From positions 1 through 55,725 of the forward strand of contig JAFGEO010000047.1 of assembly GCA_016931575.1 (NCBI GenBank): a stretch of DNA of 55,725 nt. Direction: 5' to 3'. Both the position numbers and the translations under genes were made by a program. Shown here piece by piece: positions 26,621-34,926 of this stretch. Every line of letters starts with the position of its first letter. The stretch's first letter is position 1. This stretch comes from Bacteroidales bacterium (GTDB lineage Bacteria; Bacteroidota; Bacteroidia; Bacteroidales; UBA10428). The notes below the pieces were generated by a model. It saw nothing but the letters and a program-made list of their open reading frames with translations. It was not told the DNA's origin and searched no databases.

Positions 26621-27472
26621 ATGAAAAATAAAAAACGCCGGCTTGAGCTGGTTGTACTCTCAGATATCCACTTAGGCACTCCCGGATGTCAGGCAAATGA
26701 GCTCCTCTCCTACCTTCGAAGCATAAAACCAAAATCGGTTATACTGAATGGGGACATTATCGATATCTGGCAGTTCAAGAAACGTTTCTGGCCAAAATCG
26801 CATATGAAAATCGTGAAACACCTGATAACGATGAGCACAAAAGGAACTCATATCTATTATATCACCGGGAACCATGATGAAACCATCCGTAAGTTTTCAG
26901 GTACGCAACTTGGCAATATCAAAATCCTTAATCAATTATCCCTTAACCTGGACGGTCATAAGTTCTGGTTCTTTCACGGAGACGTATTCGATGTAACCAT
27001 GCAGTATTCCAAATGGCTTGCCCGATTGGGTTCAATAGGATATGATCTCTTGATCCAGCTTAATATCCTCATTAATTATTTCAGAAAGTTGCTCGGCAGG
27101 AAGAAGATCTCCCTGTCAAAAAGAATTAAGGACAATGTTAAGTCTGCCGTAAAATACATTAACAATTTTGAAGTTACTGCTGCTCAGCTGGCTGCAAGTA
27201 AAGGATATCATGCCATTGTCTGCGGGCATATCCATAATCCGGAGATAAGGACCATCCGGGTTAATCAGCGTCAGGAAATAAAGTACCTGAATTCCGGAGA
27301 CTGGATCGAAAACCTCTCTGCGCTGGAGTATTCCGACGGGAAATGGGAGTTGTACCTGCATGATGTGCATCAACTCCATGCAATACCCGAGCCAGACGAA
27401 TCCACCACAAATATTATGGAATTAAACAACAAAGAGCTCTTTAAGATAATGTTAAAGGAGTTTCAAAACTAA
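26621..27472 (+). CDS. LpxH-like metallophosphoesterase (UDP-2,3-diacylglucosamine diphosphatase family)
   Basis: A 283-residue calcineurin-fold phosphoesterase with the full metal-site motif set: SDIHLG (Asp15, His17), NGDIIDIW (Asp45), TGNHDE (residues 83-86), FFHGDVFD (near 119) and CGHIHNPE. The HGDVFD and GHIHNPE variants resemble LpxH/LpxH2-type enzymes that cleave UDP-diacylglucosamine in lipid A synthesis, but it is longer than classical LpxH (about 240), so another lipid or nucleotide diphosphate ester is possible. The ATG at 26621 is preferred to the TTG just before it. A glycosyltransferase gene follows after 9 bases, pointing to a two-step glycolipid function. Confidence 0.82.
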   Translation: MKNKKRRLELVVLSDIHLGTPGCQANELLSYLRSIKPKSVILNGDIIDIWQFKKRFWPKSHMKIVKHLITMSTKGTHIYYITGNHDETIRKFSGTQLGNIKILNQLSLNLDGHKFWFFHGDVFDVTMQYSKWLARLGSIGYDLLIQLNILINYFRKLLGRKKISLSKRIKDNVKSAVKYINNFEVTAAQLAASKGYHAIVCGHIHNPEIRTIRVNQRQEIKYLNSGDWIENLSALEYSDGKWELYLHDVHQLHAIPEPDESTTNIMELNNKELFKIMLKEFQN

Positions 27473-27481
27473 CCATTAGCC

Positions 27482-28531
27482 ATGCGGATACTATACGCTT
27501 TACAGGGAACCGGAAACGGGCATATCAGCAGGGCAAGGGATATCATTCCAATCCTGCGCAAACATTGCGAAACAGATGTGTTGATCAGCGGGTACCAGTC
27601 AGAGGTCGATCTGCAGCACGAAATCAAATACAGGTATAAAGGGCTGAGTTTCATCTTTGGTAAGAAGGGCGGAGTGGATGTATGGAACACCTATCTGAAA
27701 GCAAACATGAAACGATTCATGAAGGAGGTAAAAAGTCTTCCAATCCGGGATTACGATTTTGTGATCAACGATTTTGAGCCCATCTCGGCATGGGCCTGTT
27801 ACTTCAACAAAGTTCCTTGTGTAGCACTTAGTCATCAGGCGTCCCTGCTGGAACGGAATACGCCTAAACCTTCCGGGAAAGACCTGTTTGGTAAATTCAT
27901 CCTGAAGAATTATGCCCCTTCAACGATGCGGTTTGGAATTCATTTCAGTCGTTACAGCAAAAACATTTATACCCCGATTATCAGAAAAGAAATCAGGGAG
28001 GCGCCAAAAGATAATCTGGGGCATTATACCGTTTATCTTCCAGCCTATAAGGATAAAAAAGTTATTAACCTACTGTCAGAGATCCCTCAAGTGCGCTGGC
28101 AGGTATTTTCGAAGCATGCCACCAGAGTATCTATCCAGGAAAATGTAGAAATCTACCCCATCACAAACGAAGGCTTTATTCAAAGTCTCTCGACCTCAAC
28201 CGGTGTGCTGTGTGGTGCAGGATTCGAAACCCCGGCAGAGGCTATGTTCCTGGGTAAAAAACTCATGGTTGTTCCGATGCAGAACCAATATGAGCAGCAG
28301 TGCAATGCGGCTGCTCTGAGAGCAATGGGAATCCCTGTTCTGAAGAAATTAAGTCAAAAGAACCTGGAAAGACTGATCGACTGGGTGTTTACAGATTTCC
28401 GGATTGAAATCTCCTACCCGGATGTTATCGAGAAGATGATCAACAATATATTCGAAAATCATATTCAGGGTATTCTTAAGAAAAACAAGTGGGATAAGAA
28501 TTATCAGATCATTGTCCCGATAAAAAAATAA
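27482..28531 (+). CDS. MurG-like glycosyltransferase (GT-B fold)
   Basis: A 349-residue protein with the GT-B opening ILYALQGTGNGHISRARDII, which resembles the glycine-rich loop of MurG and related family 28 enzymes, and the C-terminal donor-site block GVLCGAGFETPAEAMFLGKK followed by MVVPMQNQYEQQCNAAAL. These match a Bacteroidota group of GT28-like glycosyltransferases. It is 9 bases from the phosphoesterase stop, so both are translated from one message and probably act in the same glycolipid or lipid A side pathway. Donor and acceptor are unknown. Confidence 0.8.
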   Translation: MRILYALQGTGNGHISRARDIIPILRKHCETDVLISGYQSEVDLQHEIKYRYKGLSFIFGKKGGVDVWNTYLKANMKRFMKEVKSLPIRDYDFVINDFEPISAWACYFNKVPCVALSHQASLLERNTPKPSGKDLFGKFILKNYAPSTMRFGIHFSRYSKNIYTPIIRKEIREAPKDNLGHYTVYLPAYKDKKVINLLSEIPQVRWQVFSKHATRVSIQENVEIYPITNEGFIQSLSTSTGVLCGAGFETPAEAMFLGKKLMVVPMQNQYEQQCNAAALRAMGIPVLKKLSQKNLERLIDWVFTDFRIEISYPDVIEKMINNIFENHIQGILKKNKWDKNYQIIVPIKK

Positions 28532-28565
28532 TACGCCAAATTTTCAACTGCCGAAAAAGGCTTTG

Positions 28566-29423
28566 TTAGCTGACAGCCGGAAACCTTTCTTTCAAATCCC
28601 GAAGCTGGGCGATACTCTGGATACCAATTGTCACCGCATCAACATACCCTCGGGAAAGGTTAAATTTCAGGCTTTCATCAATCTGGGCGGTTAATTTCCC
28701 GGCTCCCAGAACCTTCATTCCGATTATTCCCTTGCCTTTTGCATGCATTTCTTCCAGTACTTCAGTGACCACTGGAACCGATGCATCCATCACCAGGCCG
28801 GCCTGGTTTATACGGGCCAGGTCGACTTCAACCCAATCGGTCTGAGCTGCCGTCTTCAGCGCCTTAAGACTGTGGCAGGAAACCCCGTGAGTACGTATGA
28901 TGCCAGTATCTTTTGCTTTGGAGAGGATACTCATTGCCCCGGCTTTTTTTTCGGGCCAATCTTCATCCATCATCATGTGTAAAAGCATGATGTCGATATA
29001 ATCGGTACCTATTTCTTCCCGGAAACGATCCAGGTCGGACTTCATCTCCTCCCCGGTGGTAGCATGTGTTTTGGTCAGGATAACCACCTTTTCCCTGGGT
29101 ATGGTTTTCAGGGCTTCTTTCAGGTGGGGATGCGTACCATACTGGTCTGCCGAATCCCAAAAGAAAACTCCCATATCGTAGGCTTCCTGAAGTAAACGGG
29201 CAAGCCCTTTAATGCCCAGTTCCCGGGTCTGGTTTGATTTTCCGGCCCAGCCATTTGTCCCTGTACCTATAGCAAGACGGGAAACCTCAATGCCTGAGGA
29301 ACCCAGCATTACCTTATCGGAGACATGCTTTTCCGTAGTGAGCCGAAAAGCCTTCATGTTTAAGGGCAACATGGCTGCTGTTCCTACCAGCGCAGCATTT
29401 CTTATAAAATCACGACGATCCAT
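28566..29423 (-). CDS. Aldo/keto reductase with twin-arginine-like leader
   Basis: A 285-residue AKR. The catalytic tetrad can be placed at Asp90, Tyr95 (FFWDSADQYG), Lys118 (ILTKTH) and His149 (IMLLHM). The end is shorter than in classical AKRs but typical for a Bacteroidota/anaerobe subgroup. The N-terminus MDRRDFIRNAALVGTAAMLP is a twin-arginine (RRDFIR) leader, suggesting Tat export of a folded, cofactor-loaded enzyme to the periplasm. The substrate is unknown. It starts 71 bases after the NhaC stop on the same strand and is convergent with the glycosyltransferase gene. Confidence 0.82.
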   Translation of the reverse strand: MDRRDFIRNAALVGTAAMLPLNMKAFRLTTEKHVSDKVMLGSSGIEVSRLAIGTGTNGWAGKSNQTRELGIKGLARLLQEAYDMGVFFWDSADQYGTHPHLKEALKTIPREKVVILTKTHATTGEEMKSDLDRFREEIGTDYIDIMLLHMMMDEDWPEKKAGAMSILSKAKDTGIIRTHGVSCHSLKALKTAAQTDWVEVDLARINQAGLVMDASVPVVTEVLEEMHAKGKGIIGMKVLGAGKLTAQIDESLKFNLSRGYVDAVTIGIQSIAQLRDLKERFPAVS

Positions 29424-29494
29424 AAAGCTTAGGTTATAGTGTTAGTATACAAACTAACAACGAAGAAAAGATTTTGTTTCTGCAAAAGAGACGA

Positions 29495-30970
29495 TCAGCT
29501 TTCCACCGGGACTGAACTTTTCCCTGACTTATCCTCCGGATCGATCTTTCTGATTTTGTAACCCATATACCCGATGGCAACAGCTACAAGGGGGTTTATC
29601 AGATTAAAGAAGCAATAGGGAAGGTAGGTCCAGGTAGAAACACCCAGCACCCTCGACTGGGTAGCACCGCAGGTATTCCAGGGAACGAGAACGGATGTCA
29701 GGGTCCCTCCGTCCTCAAGTGTCCTGCTGAGTACTTCCGGTTTCAAACCTTTCTCCTGATAGCTTTTGGCATACATATGCCCGGGCACTACGATGGAAAT
29801 GTATTGATCCGATGCAGTCAAATTGAAGAATATGGAAGTTGAGATGGTTGAAAGTATAAGTGAACCTGTTGAATGAACCCGGCTCATGATCGCCCGGGAG
29901 ATCCGCGCCAGAAAACCGGCTGCCTCCATAGTTCCTCCAAATATCATTGCGGTCAGAATAAGCCATACGGTGTTGAGCATCCCGCGCATGCCACTGGTTT
30001 TGAAGAGCTCATGAACTACCGGGTTATCCGAATCAATTGAGATATCACCGAACATGGCTTTCATAAATGAGGCATAAGACTGAAGGGCATAACTTCCCCC
30101 TGTACCGGAAATGTTTCTGATTACCTGCGGCTGAAAGATTATTGCAAAGAGGCCTCCCAGCAATGCACCGGTTAAAAGCGCCGGTACCGGTGGTATTTTT
30201 TTTATAATGATGAGGATCAGTATAACCGGAACAAGCAGCAGGACAGGTGAAATGAAGAATTCCTTTTCAACGGCATGCATTACGGCATCAATATTTTGTG
30301 AAGCATCCCCAAAATCCGATAAAAAACCGATAACTGTAAAAATAACCACAGCGATAATGAGTGAAGGAGCTGTTGTGATCGTCATATACCGGATATGGGT
30401 GAACAGGTCGGTGCCAGCTATTGCAGGGGCCAGGTTGGTAGTATCTGACAGTGGGGACATCTTATCACCAAAATAAGCTCCGGAAATAATCGCTCCCGCT
30501 ACCAGTCCTTCATGCATGCCCAGTGCCTTGCCAATACCCAGCAATGCCACCCCGATTGTGGCAATCGTGGACCATGATGAACCTGTGGCAAGCGATACCA
30601 GTCCGCTTACTACGATTGCCGTAAGCAGGAAGACTTTCGGATGAATGATCTGCAAACCGTAATACACCATCGCAGGGACAACCCCGCTCAGGAGCCAGGT
30701 GCCCGCCAGTGATCCAATCAAAAGCAGAATAAGGATCGCAGACATCGCTTTCCCGATATTGTGAAGGATTGCCTTTTCAGTTTTCTTCCACTTAACACCC
30801 TGGAAATGGGCTATCAAAGCAGTGACAGCTGCCGCTAACAGGAGGATAATCTGATTTGAACCATCCAGGGTAGCATCTCCAAATATCAGGACGTTCGCCG
30901 CTAAAAAAAACACTAGAAATACTATCGGAATCAGGGCGATAAAAAGCGGAACCGGACGTGATGTACTCAT
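29495..30970 (-). CDS. nhaC: Na+/H+ antiporter NhaC
   Basis: A 491-residue inner-membrane protein with about twelve hydrophobic segments. The central GLVSLATGSSWSTIATIG and the block ISGAYFGDKMSPLSDTTNLA are the signature of NhaC-type antiporters, as are SIFFNLTASDQYISIVVPG and TLTSVLVPWNTCGATQ near the end. It exchanges sodium for protons, supporting pH and sodium homeostasis; some relatives exchange malate or lactate instead, which I cannot exclude. A housekeeping-type promoter was not found upstream. Confidence 0.9.
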   Translation of the reverse strand: MSTSRPVPLFIALIPIVFLVFFLAANVLIFGDATLDGSNQIILLLAAAVTALIAHFQGVKWKKTEKAILHNIGKAMSAILILLLIGSLAGTWLLSGVVPAMVYYGLQIIHPKVFLLTAIVVSGLVSLATGSSWSTIATIGVALLGIGKALGMHEGLVAGAIISGAYFGDKMSPLSDTTNLAPAIAGTDLFTHIRYMTITTAPSLIIAVVIFTVIGFLSDFGDASQNIDAVMHAVEKEFFISPVLLLVPVILILIIIKKIPPVPALLTGALLGGLFAIIFQPQVIRNISGTGGSYALQSYASFMKAMFGDISIDSDNPVVHELFKTSGMRGMLNTVWLILTAMIFGGTMEAAGFLARISRAIMSRVHSTGSLILSTISTSIFFNLTASDQYISIVVPGHMYAKSYQEKGLKPEVLSRTLEDGGTLTSVLVPWNTCGATQSRVLGVSTWTYLPYCFFNLINPLVAVAIGYMGYKIRKIDPEDKSGKSSVPVES

Positions 30971-31222
30971 GGTAACAATCTCTGAAAGGTCAAAGAAAAG
31001 ACTTTTACCGCTTATTTCCTAGCCAAACAGCAGGATCGGGGATTATAAACCGATGGGTGCCGGCGATACAGGAATTCTTCGTTTCACTGCCTTTTCCCCG
31101 TCAATATAACCGGAGCACGCAGTATCAAAGTCCTCTGTACCTGATGACCTCATCACCTGTGGTTCATCTCAGTGTTTATCGTAATTTAACATTTGACGTG
31201 AAGCTAACTTGAATAATTAACG
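30971..31222. other. Intergenic region between divergent genes
   Basis: About 250 bases between the nhaC start and the promoter of the YqgE/AlgH gene. I see no ORF of note, tRNA, repeat or clear hairpin. Confidence 0.4.
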
Positions 31223-31230
31223 TATTTTTG
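31223..31230 (+). promoter_or_regulatory. Candidate -7 box (TATTTTTG) of the YqgE/AlgH gene
   Basis: Exact TAnnTTTG match, 23 bases before the ATG at 31254. A TTTG lies upstream (catttgacg) but at 27-base spacing, longer than usual. Confidence 0.5.
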
Positions 31231-31253
31231 TATTCATCAGAACCCGGCAAGTC

Positions 31254-31841
31254 ATGGTATTAAACTATAACTTCTTCGAACCCGATCAATTCCAGGAACC
31301 TCAGAAGGGTAAAGTTCTGCTTAGTGAGCCTTTCCTCCTGGATAATTACTTCAAGCGGTCTATTGTGCTGATCACAGAGCATAATGATGAAGGGACCATC
31401 GGCTTTGTTCTGAACAAGCCCGTCAATGTCAAGATTAACGAAGTTATTGAGAACTTTCCGGAAATTGAAGCAGAAGTAGCGCTGGGCGGCCCTGTTAGTA
31501 CCAATACCCTCCACTACATCCATACCCTGGGGGATATCATCCCGAACAGTGTCCATGTGCTGGGCAATATTTTCTGGGGGGGCGATTTTGAAGTAGTCGA
31601 GCGGCTTATCGCTTCCGCTAATATCCAACAGGAACAGATCCGTTTCTTTCTCGGATATTCAGGCTGGTCACAAAATCAGCTCGAAGATGAACTGGCTGAA
31701 AACGCGTGGCTCGTCGGTGATATTTCCCCGGAAGAAATTATGATGCCGCTGACAAAGCATTTTTGGAACAAAACCCTCAGCCGGATGGGCAAAAAGTATG
31801 AGATGTGGGCAAACTTCCCGGAAAATCCGGAATTGAATTAA
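31254..31841 (+). CDS. YqgE/AlgH family protein
   Basis: A 195-residue cytoplasmic protein, the usual length of the family. KGKVLLSEPFLLDNYFKRSIVLI, NDEGTIGFVLNKPV, EVALGGPVSTNTLHYIHTLG and YSGWSQNQLEDELAENAWL are all characteristic; the GYSGW motif is diagnostic. Function is poorly understood: AlgH was described as an alginate-related regulator in Pseudomonas and the family is linked to redox- or nucleotide-related roles. It is transcribed alone and its end overlaps the convergent aminotransferase gene by four bases. Confidence 0.9.
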   Translation: MVLNYNFFEPDQFQEPQKGKVLLSEPFLLDNYFKRSIVLITEHNDEGTIGFVLNKPVNVKINEVIENFPEIEAEVALGGPVSTNTLHYIHTLGDIIPNSVHVLGNIFWGGDFEVVERLIASANIQQEQIRFFLGYSGWSQNQLEDELAENAWLVGDISPEEIMMPLTKHFWNKTLSRMGKKYEMWANFPENPELN

Positions 31842-32692
31842 GCCTTTACGAAAAGTTGCTGGTTCAGCAGCGCGATCAGCTTGCGGGATACGAAATTGAA
31901 ATACCTCTTATCTTTATATGCTCCAATCCACTGGATCCCCTGAATGGCATTGGTAATAAAAACTTCTTCGGCATCCAGGATGTTCTTCTCGAGAATGCCC
32001 TTTTCTTCAACATTATAACCATTCTGACGGGCGATCTCCAGAACAGCGGCCCTCATTGTGCCCGCGACACATCCCTCTGTCAATGGCGGTGTAATGACTT
32101 TATCGTCGAGGTAAATGAACAGGTTGGAAGAGTTTGTTTCTGCGATCCGCCCATATTGATTCAGTATGAAACAATCATCGAGTTGGTTTTCCTTCCGGAA
32201 GATACCGGCGAGCACATAGATCAGAGCATTGGATGTCTTAAATCCGGATAAAGGATTCACCGGTTTATGTATCCCGTCGTAAATCTCGGCAACCAGTCCT
32301 TTGGTGTTCAATGAGTAATGTTCCTGCTCAAGAGCCGTAGATTCCATTGTCCAGGATACGGTATTTACAGCCGGGGTATAAAGTCCACCCGGATCCCTGA
32401 ATACAAGCATGCGGATCCTCGCTCCTTTGAATATCCTGTTCTTATTCAGTAGTTTTCCGATATAGTGTTCCATCCTTTCCCTGGTCAGCCTATCCCCTCC
32501 CTGCATTTTCAGCAGGTGCATCCCCTGTGATAGTCTTTCCCAGTGTTTATCGAGGTTTTGTGCCCCGGTCCCAAGACAATGGATGGTTTCGAAAAGCGCA
32601 TCGCCATAGGCATAAGCCCTGTTTTTCACTCCCAGGATCTTCTCGTCCTCAAAGAAAAAGTCCCCGTTATAACAGATAAAATTCCTGCTCAT
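31838..32692 (-). CDS. Class IV aminotransferase (BCAT/ADC-lyase type)
   Basis: A 284-residue PLP enzyme of fold type IV. The motifs YAYGDALFETI, ARIRMLVFR, SGFKTSNALIYVLA (with the PLP-binding Lys), GRIAETNSSNLF (Glu that contacts PLP) and EGCVAGTMRAAVLE are all present. It could be a branched-chain aminotransferase or 4-amino-4-deoxychorismate lyase (PabC, folate synthesis); the length and the ETNSSNLF variant fit either, and I cannot decide. It is the last gene of a three-gene run with holA and rhomboid (8-base gap upstream). Confidence 0.85.
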   Translation of the reverse strand: MSRNFICYNGDFFFEDEKILGVKNRAYAYGDALFETIHCLGTGAQNLDKHWERLSQGMHLLKMQGGDRLTRERMEHYIGKLLNKNRIFKGARIRMLVFRDPGGLYTPAVNTVSWTMESTALEQEHYSLNTKGLVAEIYDGIHKPVNPLSGFKTSNALIYVLAGIFRKENQLDDCFILNQYGRIAETNSSNLFIYLDDKVITPPLTEGCVAGTMRAAVLEIARQNGYNVEEKGILEKNILDAEEVFITNAIQGIQWIGAYKDKRYFNFVSRKLIALLNQQLFVKA

Positions 32693-32700
32693 GTGCTTTG

Positions 32701-33336
32701 CTAAAAGGGTGATAAAAGTTGCGAGATGAATACCCTGTACATATCCAGGTCGATAAACAGGGGCATGATAAAACCAAATACTGCCCCCAGGAGATGGGCA
32801 TCATGATTGATATTATCGCCCCCTTTCTTTGCCATATACTGAGAATATACAATATAAGCCACAGCGAACAGAATCCCGGGGATGGCAAGTATTCCGTATA
32901 AATAAAGCATTCGCCAGGGAGAAAAGAAAATTGAGAAAAACATAACGGCAGCCACAGCCCCTGAGGCCCCAACGGAATTATAAAATGGATGATCTTTATG
33001 TCTGAACAGACTTATTGTGGATGCAACTATTATTGCTGTCAGGTAAAATCCCAGGTAAAGTAGTTTGGGGCTGGATACAATTCCCTGGCTTTGCATAATC
33101 ATGAGCGTATTCTCCACATCCCTTCCGAAAAAGTAAAGAACGAACATATTAACGATCAGGTGCCACCAGTTGACATGGACAAATCCGTGAGTAAGCAGCC
33201 GATGAACCTCCTTTCGGTGGAAAACCTGATAGGCATTAAATTGCAGTCGGCTAAAAAGATCTCCGCTGTTGAAACACAGCATAGATACAACAGCCGTCAC
33301 AATTATCAGAAGTATGGTAACATCTACTTGCATCAT
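32701..33336 (-). CDS. Rhomboid family intramembrane serine protease
   Basis: A 211-residue six-helix membrane protein. The catalytic dyad is visible: Ser125 in NSVGASGAVAA (GxSG) on one helix and His181 in NHDAHLLGAVFG. The GFVHVNWWHLIVNMFVLYFFG block in the first loop and helix 2 is the usual HxxxxHxxxN rhomboid signature. It cleaves single-pass substrates inside the inner membrane; none can be named here. It lies 11 bases after the holA stop and 8 bases before the aminotransferase start, forming one transcript. Confidence 0.88.
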   Translation of the reverse strand: MMQVDVTILLIIVTAVVSMLCFNSGDLFSRLQFNAYQVFHRKEVHRLLTHGFVHVNWWHLIVNMFVLYFFGRDVENTLMIMQSQGIVSSPKLLYLGFYLTAIIVASTISLFRHKDHPFYNSVGASGAVAAVMFFSIFFSPWRMLYLYGILAIPGILFAVAYIVYSQYMAKKGGDNINHDAHLLGAVFGFIMPLFIDLDMYRVFISQLLSPF

Positions 33337-33347
33337 TATCTGCGATC

Positions 33348-34352
33348 TTAGATTGAAATTATTTTATATACCAGTTCCTTCAATAGCTCCTCCGGCCCGG
33401 CAGAGGCATTATTCACACCCTTTGACCTCAGGTCATATTCCCTCAACCACCGGATAATCTGATAGGTTTTCCGGGGCGGGTATACCTGGGCAGCCTTTTT
33501 ATACTCCCCTATAAAGAAAGGATGTATTTTAAGCTGGGCGGCAGCGGCTTCTTTCGACTTGTCTTTCAGCATAGCATAAAGAAACACCCTGTTAAAAAAG
33601 AAATACAGTGATGTGAGCGTAACGGTAAGGGGATTGTTCTTCTGGTTTTTCCCAAAGTAATCCACAATGCGGAATGACTTCAGGGAATCCTTTTCTACCA
33701 GGGCGCGCTGAAGTTCGATGGTATTAAACTCCTTGCTGATACCAATATTTTCTTCGATATGGCGTGTATCGATCAGCCTGGACCCTTCAGGCAGTGTGAG
33801 GGTCAGTTTCTCAAGTTCCTTTTCCATTTTCAGGAGATCGTTCCCAAGGTACTCTGTTAATAAAACAGCAGCAGTAGGTTGTATCTCAAAACCCCTGGTC
33901 TTCAAATGCTGTGCAATCCAGTCGGGAATCTTGTTGTCATACAATTTCTTCGACTCCAGGACAAGCCCATGCTTTTCGATTTCCTTGTAAAGTTTCTTCC
34001 GCTTATCGAGGTTCTTATATTTATGGCTTAGCACCAGAACGGTCGACTTAAGCGGATTGGATGCGTAGTATACCAGGTTCTCAATATCCTTAATATTCTG
34101 AGCCTCCCTGACGAGCACGAGCTGGTACTGGGACATCATCGGGAAACGTCTGGCTGCATCGGTAATGGCACCGGCATCCGCTTCTTTTCCATACAGGATA
34201 GTCTGATTGAAGGCCTTCTCCTCCTCCTTAAGCAGATTCGCCACCAGGTACTCACTGATCTTATCAATAAAATAGGGTTCTTCACCCATCAGCAGGTATA
34301 TCGGAGCGAACTTTTTCTGCTTCAGATCTGTCATGATTTTTTCAAAACTCAT
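33348..34352 (-). CDS. holA: DNA polymerase III subunit delta
   Basis: A 334-residue clamp-loader subunit, the normal size. It opens the beta sliding clamp during replication. PIYLLMGEEPYFIDKISEYL is the family's N-terminal motif; LVLVREAQNIKD, TVLVLSHKYKNLDKRK and IEENIGISKEFNTIELQRAL follow in order, and the C-terminal YKKAAQVYPPRKTYQIIRWL helices are the collar domain. The start at the ATG 34352 is preferred over a TTG at 34358. It leads the operon with rhomboid and aminotransferase genes. Confidence 0.9.
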   Translation of the reverse strand: MSFEKIMTDLKQKKFAPIYLLMGEEPYFIDKISEYLVANLLKEEEKAFNQTILYGKEADAGAITDAARRFPMMSQYQLVLVREAQNIKDIENLVYYASNPLKSTVLVLSHKYKNLDKRKKLYKEIEKHGLVLESKKLYDNKIPDWIAQHLKTRGFEIQPTAAVLLTEYLGNDLLKMEKELEKLTLTLPEGSRLIDTRHIEENIGISKEFNTIELQRALVEKDSLKSFRIVDYFGKNQKNNPLTVTLTSLYFFFNRVFLYAMLKDKSKEAAAAQLKIHPFFIGEYKKAAQVYPPRKTYQIIRWLREYDLRSKGVNNASAGPEELLKELVYKIISI

Positions 34353-34421
34353 CTCCAAAAATTTGTAGGGAGCTAAAAATAGAAAAAGATTAGTAATTTG
34401 TGGGCGAATCCGGACTGATAA

Positions 34422-34874
34422 ATGGAAAAGTTAAATTTCCCGACATATTCTTATACCATCACAGATGATGAAAATGGCAGGCGTTATATCCTGGATCCCA
34501 TTCGTAAAAAACGCCTGTTGTTAACTCCCGAAGAATGGGTACGCCAGCATGTATTAAGCTTTCTGCAGCAGGAAAAGAAATTTCCTGCAAACCTGATCTC
34601 AACCGAAGCCGGCCTAAAGGTAAATCGTTTGTCATGTCGCTACGATGCCCTGGTATACAATCGCCAGGGGGCTCCCGTTCTACTGATAGAATGCAAAGCC
34701 CCTTCCGTAAAAATCGATCAGAAGGTATTTGACCAGATCGCTGCTTATAACCAGACTGTTCAGGCTCCGTACCTTTTCATAACGAACGGGCTGAAACATT
34801 TTTGCTGTTACCACGACCAGCTCGAAAAAAAGTACAGGTTCCTGGATGATATACCGGAATTTGAAGCTTTATAA
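34422..34874 (+). CDS. HsdR N-terminal-like PD-(D/E)xK domain protein
   Basis: A 150-residue orphan domain. RYDALVYNRQGAPVLLIECK contains Asp75 and Glu90-x-Lys92 of the PD-(D/E)xK nuclease fold, with TEAGLKV (Glu62) before it, as in the type I restriction HsdR_N_2 domain. There is no helicase or motor part and no methyltransferase or specificity gene nearby, so it is not a restriction-modification system. Such small proteins are often found next to holA in Bacteroidota, as here (69 bases apart, divergent). A role in DNA repair or maintenance is inference; the catalytic residues appear intact. Confidence 0.78.
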   Translation: MEKLNFPTYSYTITDDENGRRYILDPIRKKRLLLTPEEWVRQHVLSFLQQEKKFPANLISTEAGLKVNRLSCRYDALVYNRQGAPVLLIECKAPSVKIDQKVFDQIAAYNQTVQAPYLFITNGLKHFCCYHDQLEKKYRFLDDIPEFEAL

Positions 34875-34902
34875 AAGCATGCACCTACTCTCTTCTGAGC
34901 GG

Positions 34903-34920
34903 GAGGATGGGGGAATCCTC
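34903..34920. other. Small perfect hairpin between convergent genes
   Basis: gaggat (34903-34908) and atcctc (34915-34920) flank a six-base loop in the 52-base convergent space. There is no T-run on either side, so it is a weak candidate for a bidirectional terminator. Confidence 0.3.
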
Positions 34921-34926
34921 ATCCGA

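Noticed and set aside
31805-32251. 148-codon plus-strand ORF overlapping the YqgE/AlgH gene end and the aminotransferase
   Set aside because: It overlaps two recognisable genes and its sequence matches nothing plausible.
34422-34874. Possible restriction-modification system
   Set aside because: Only an isolated HsdR_N-like domain is present; there is no motor, methyltransferase or specificity gene.
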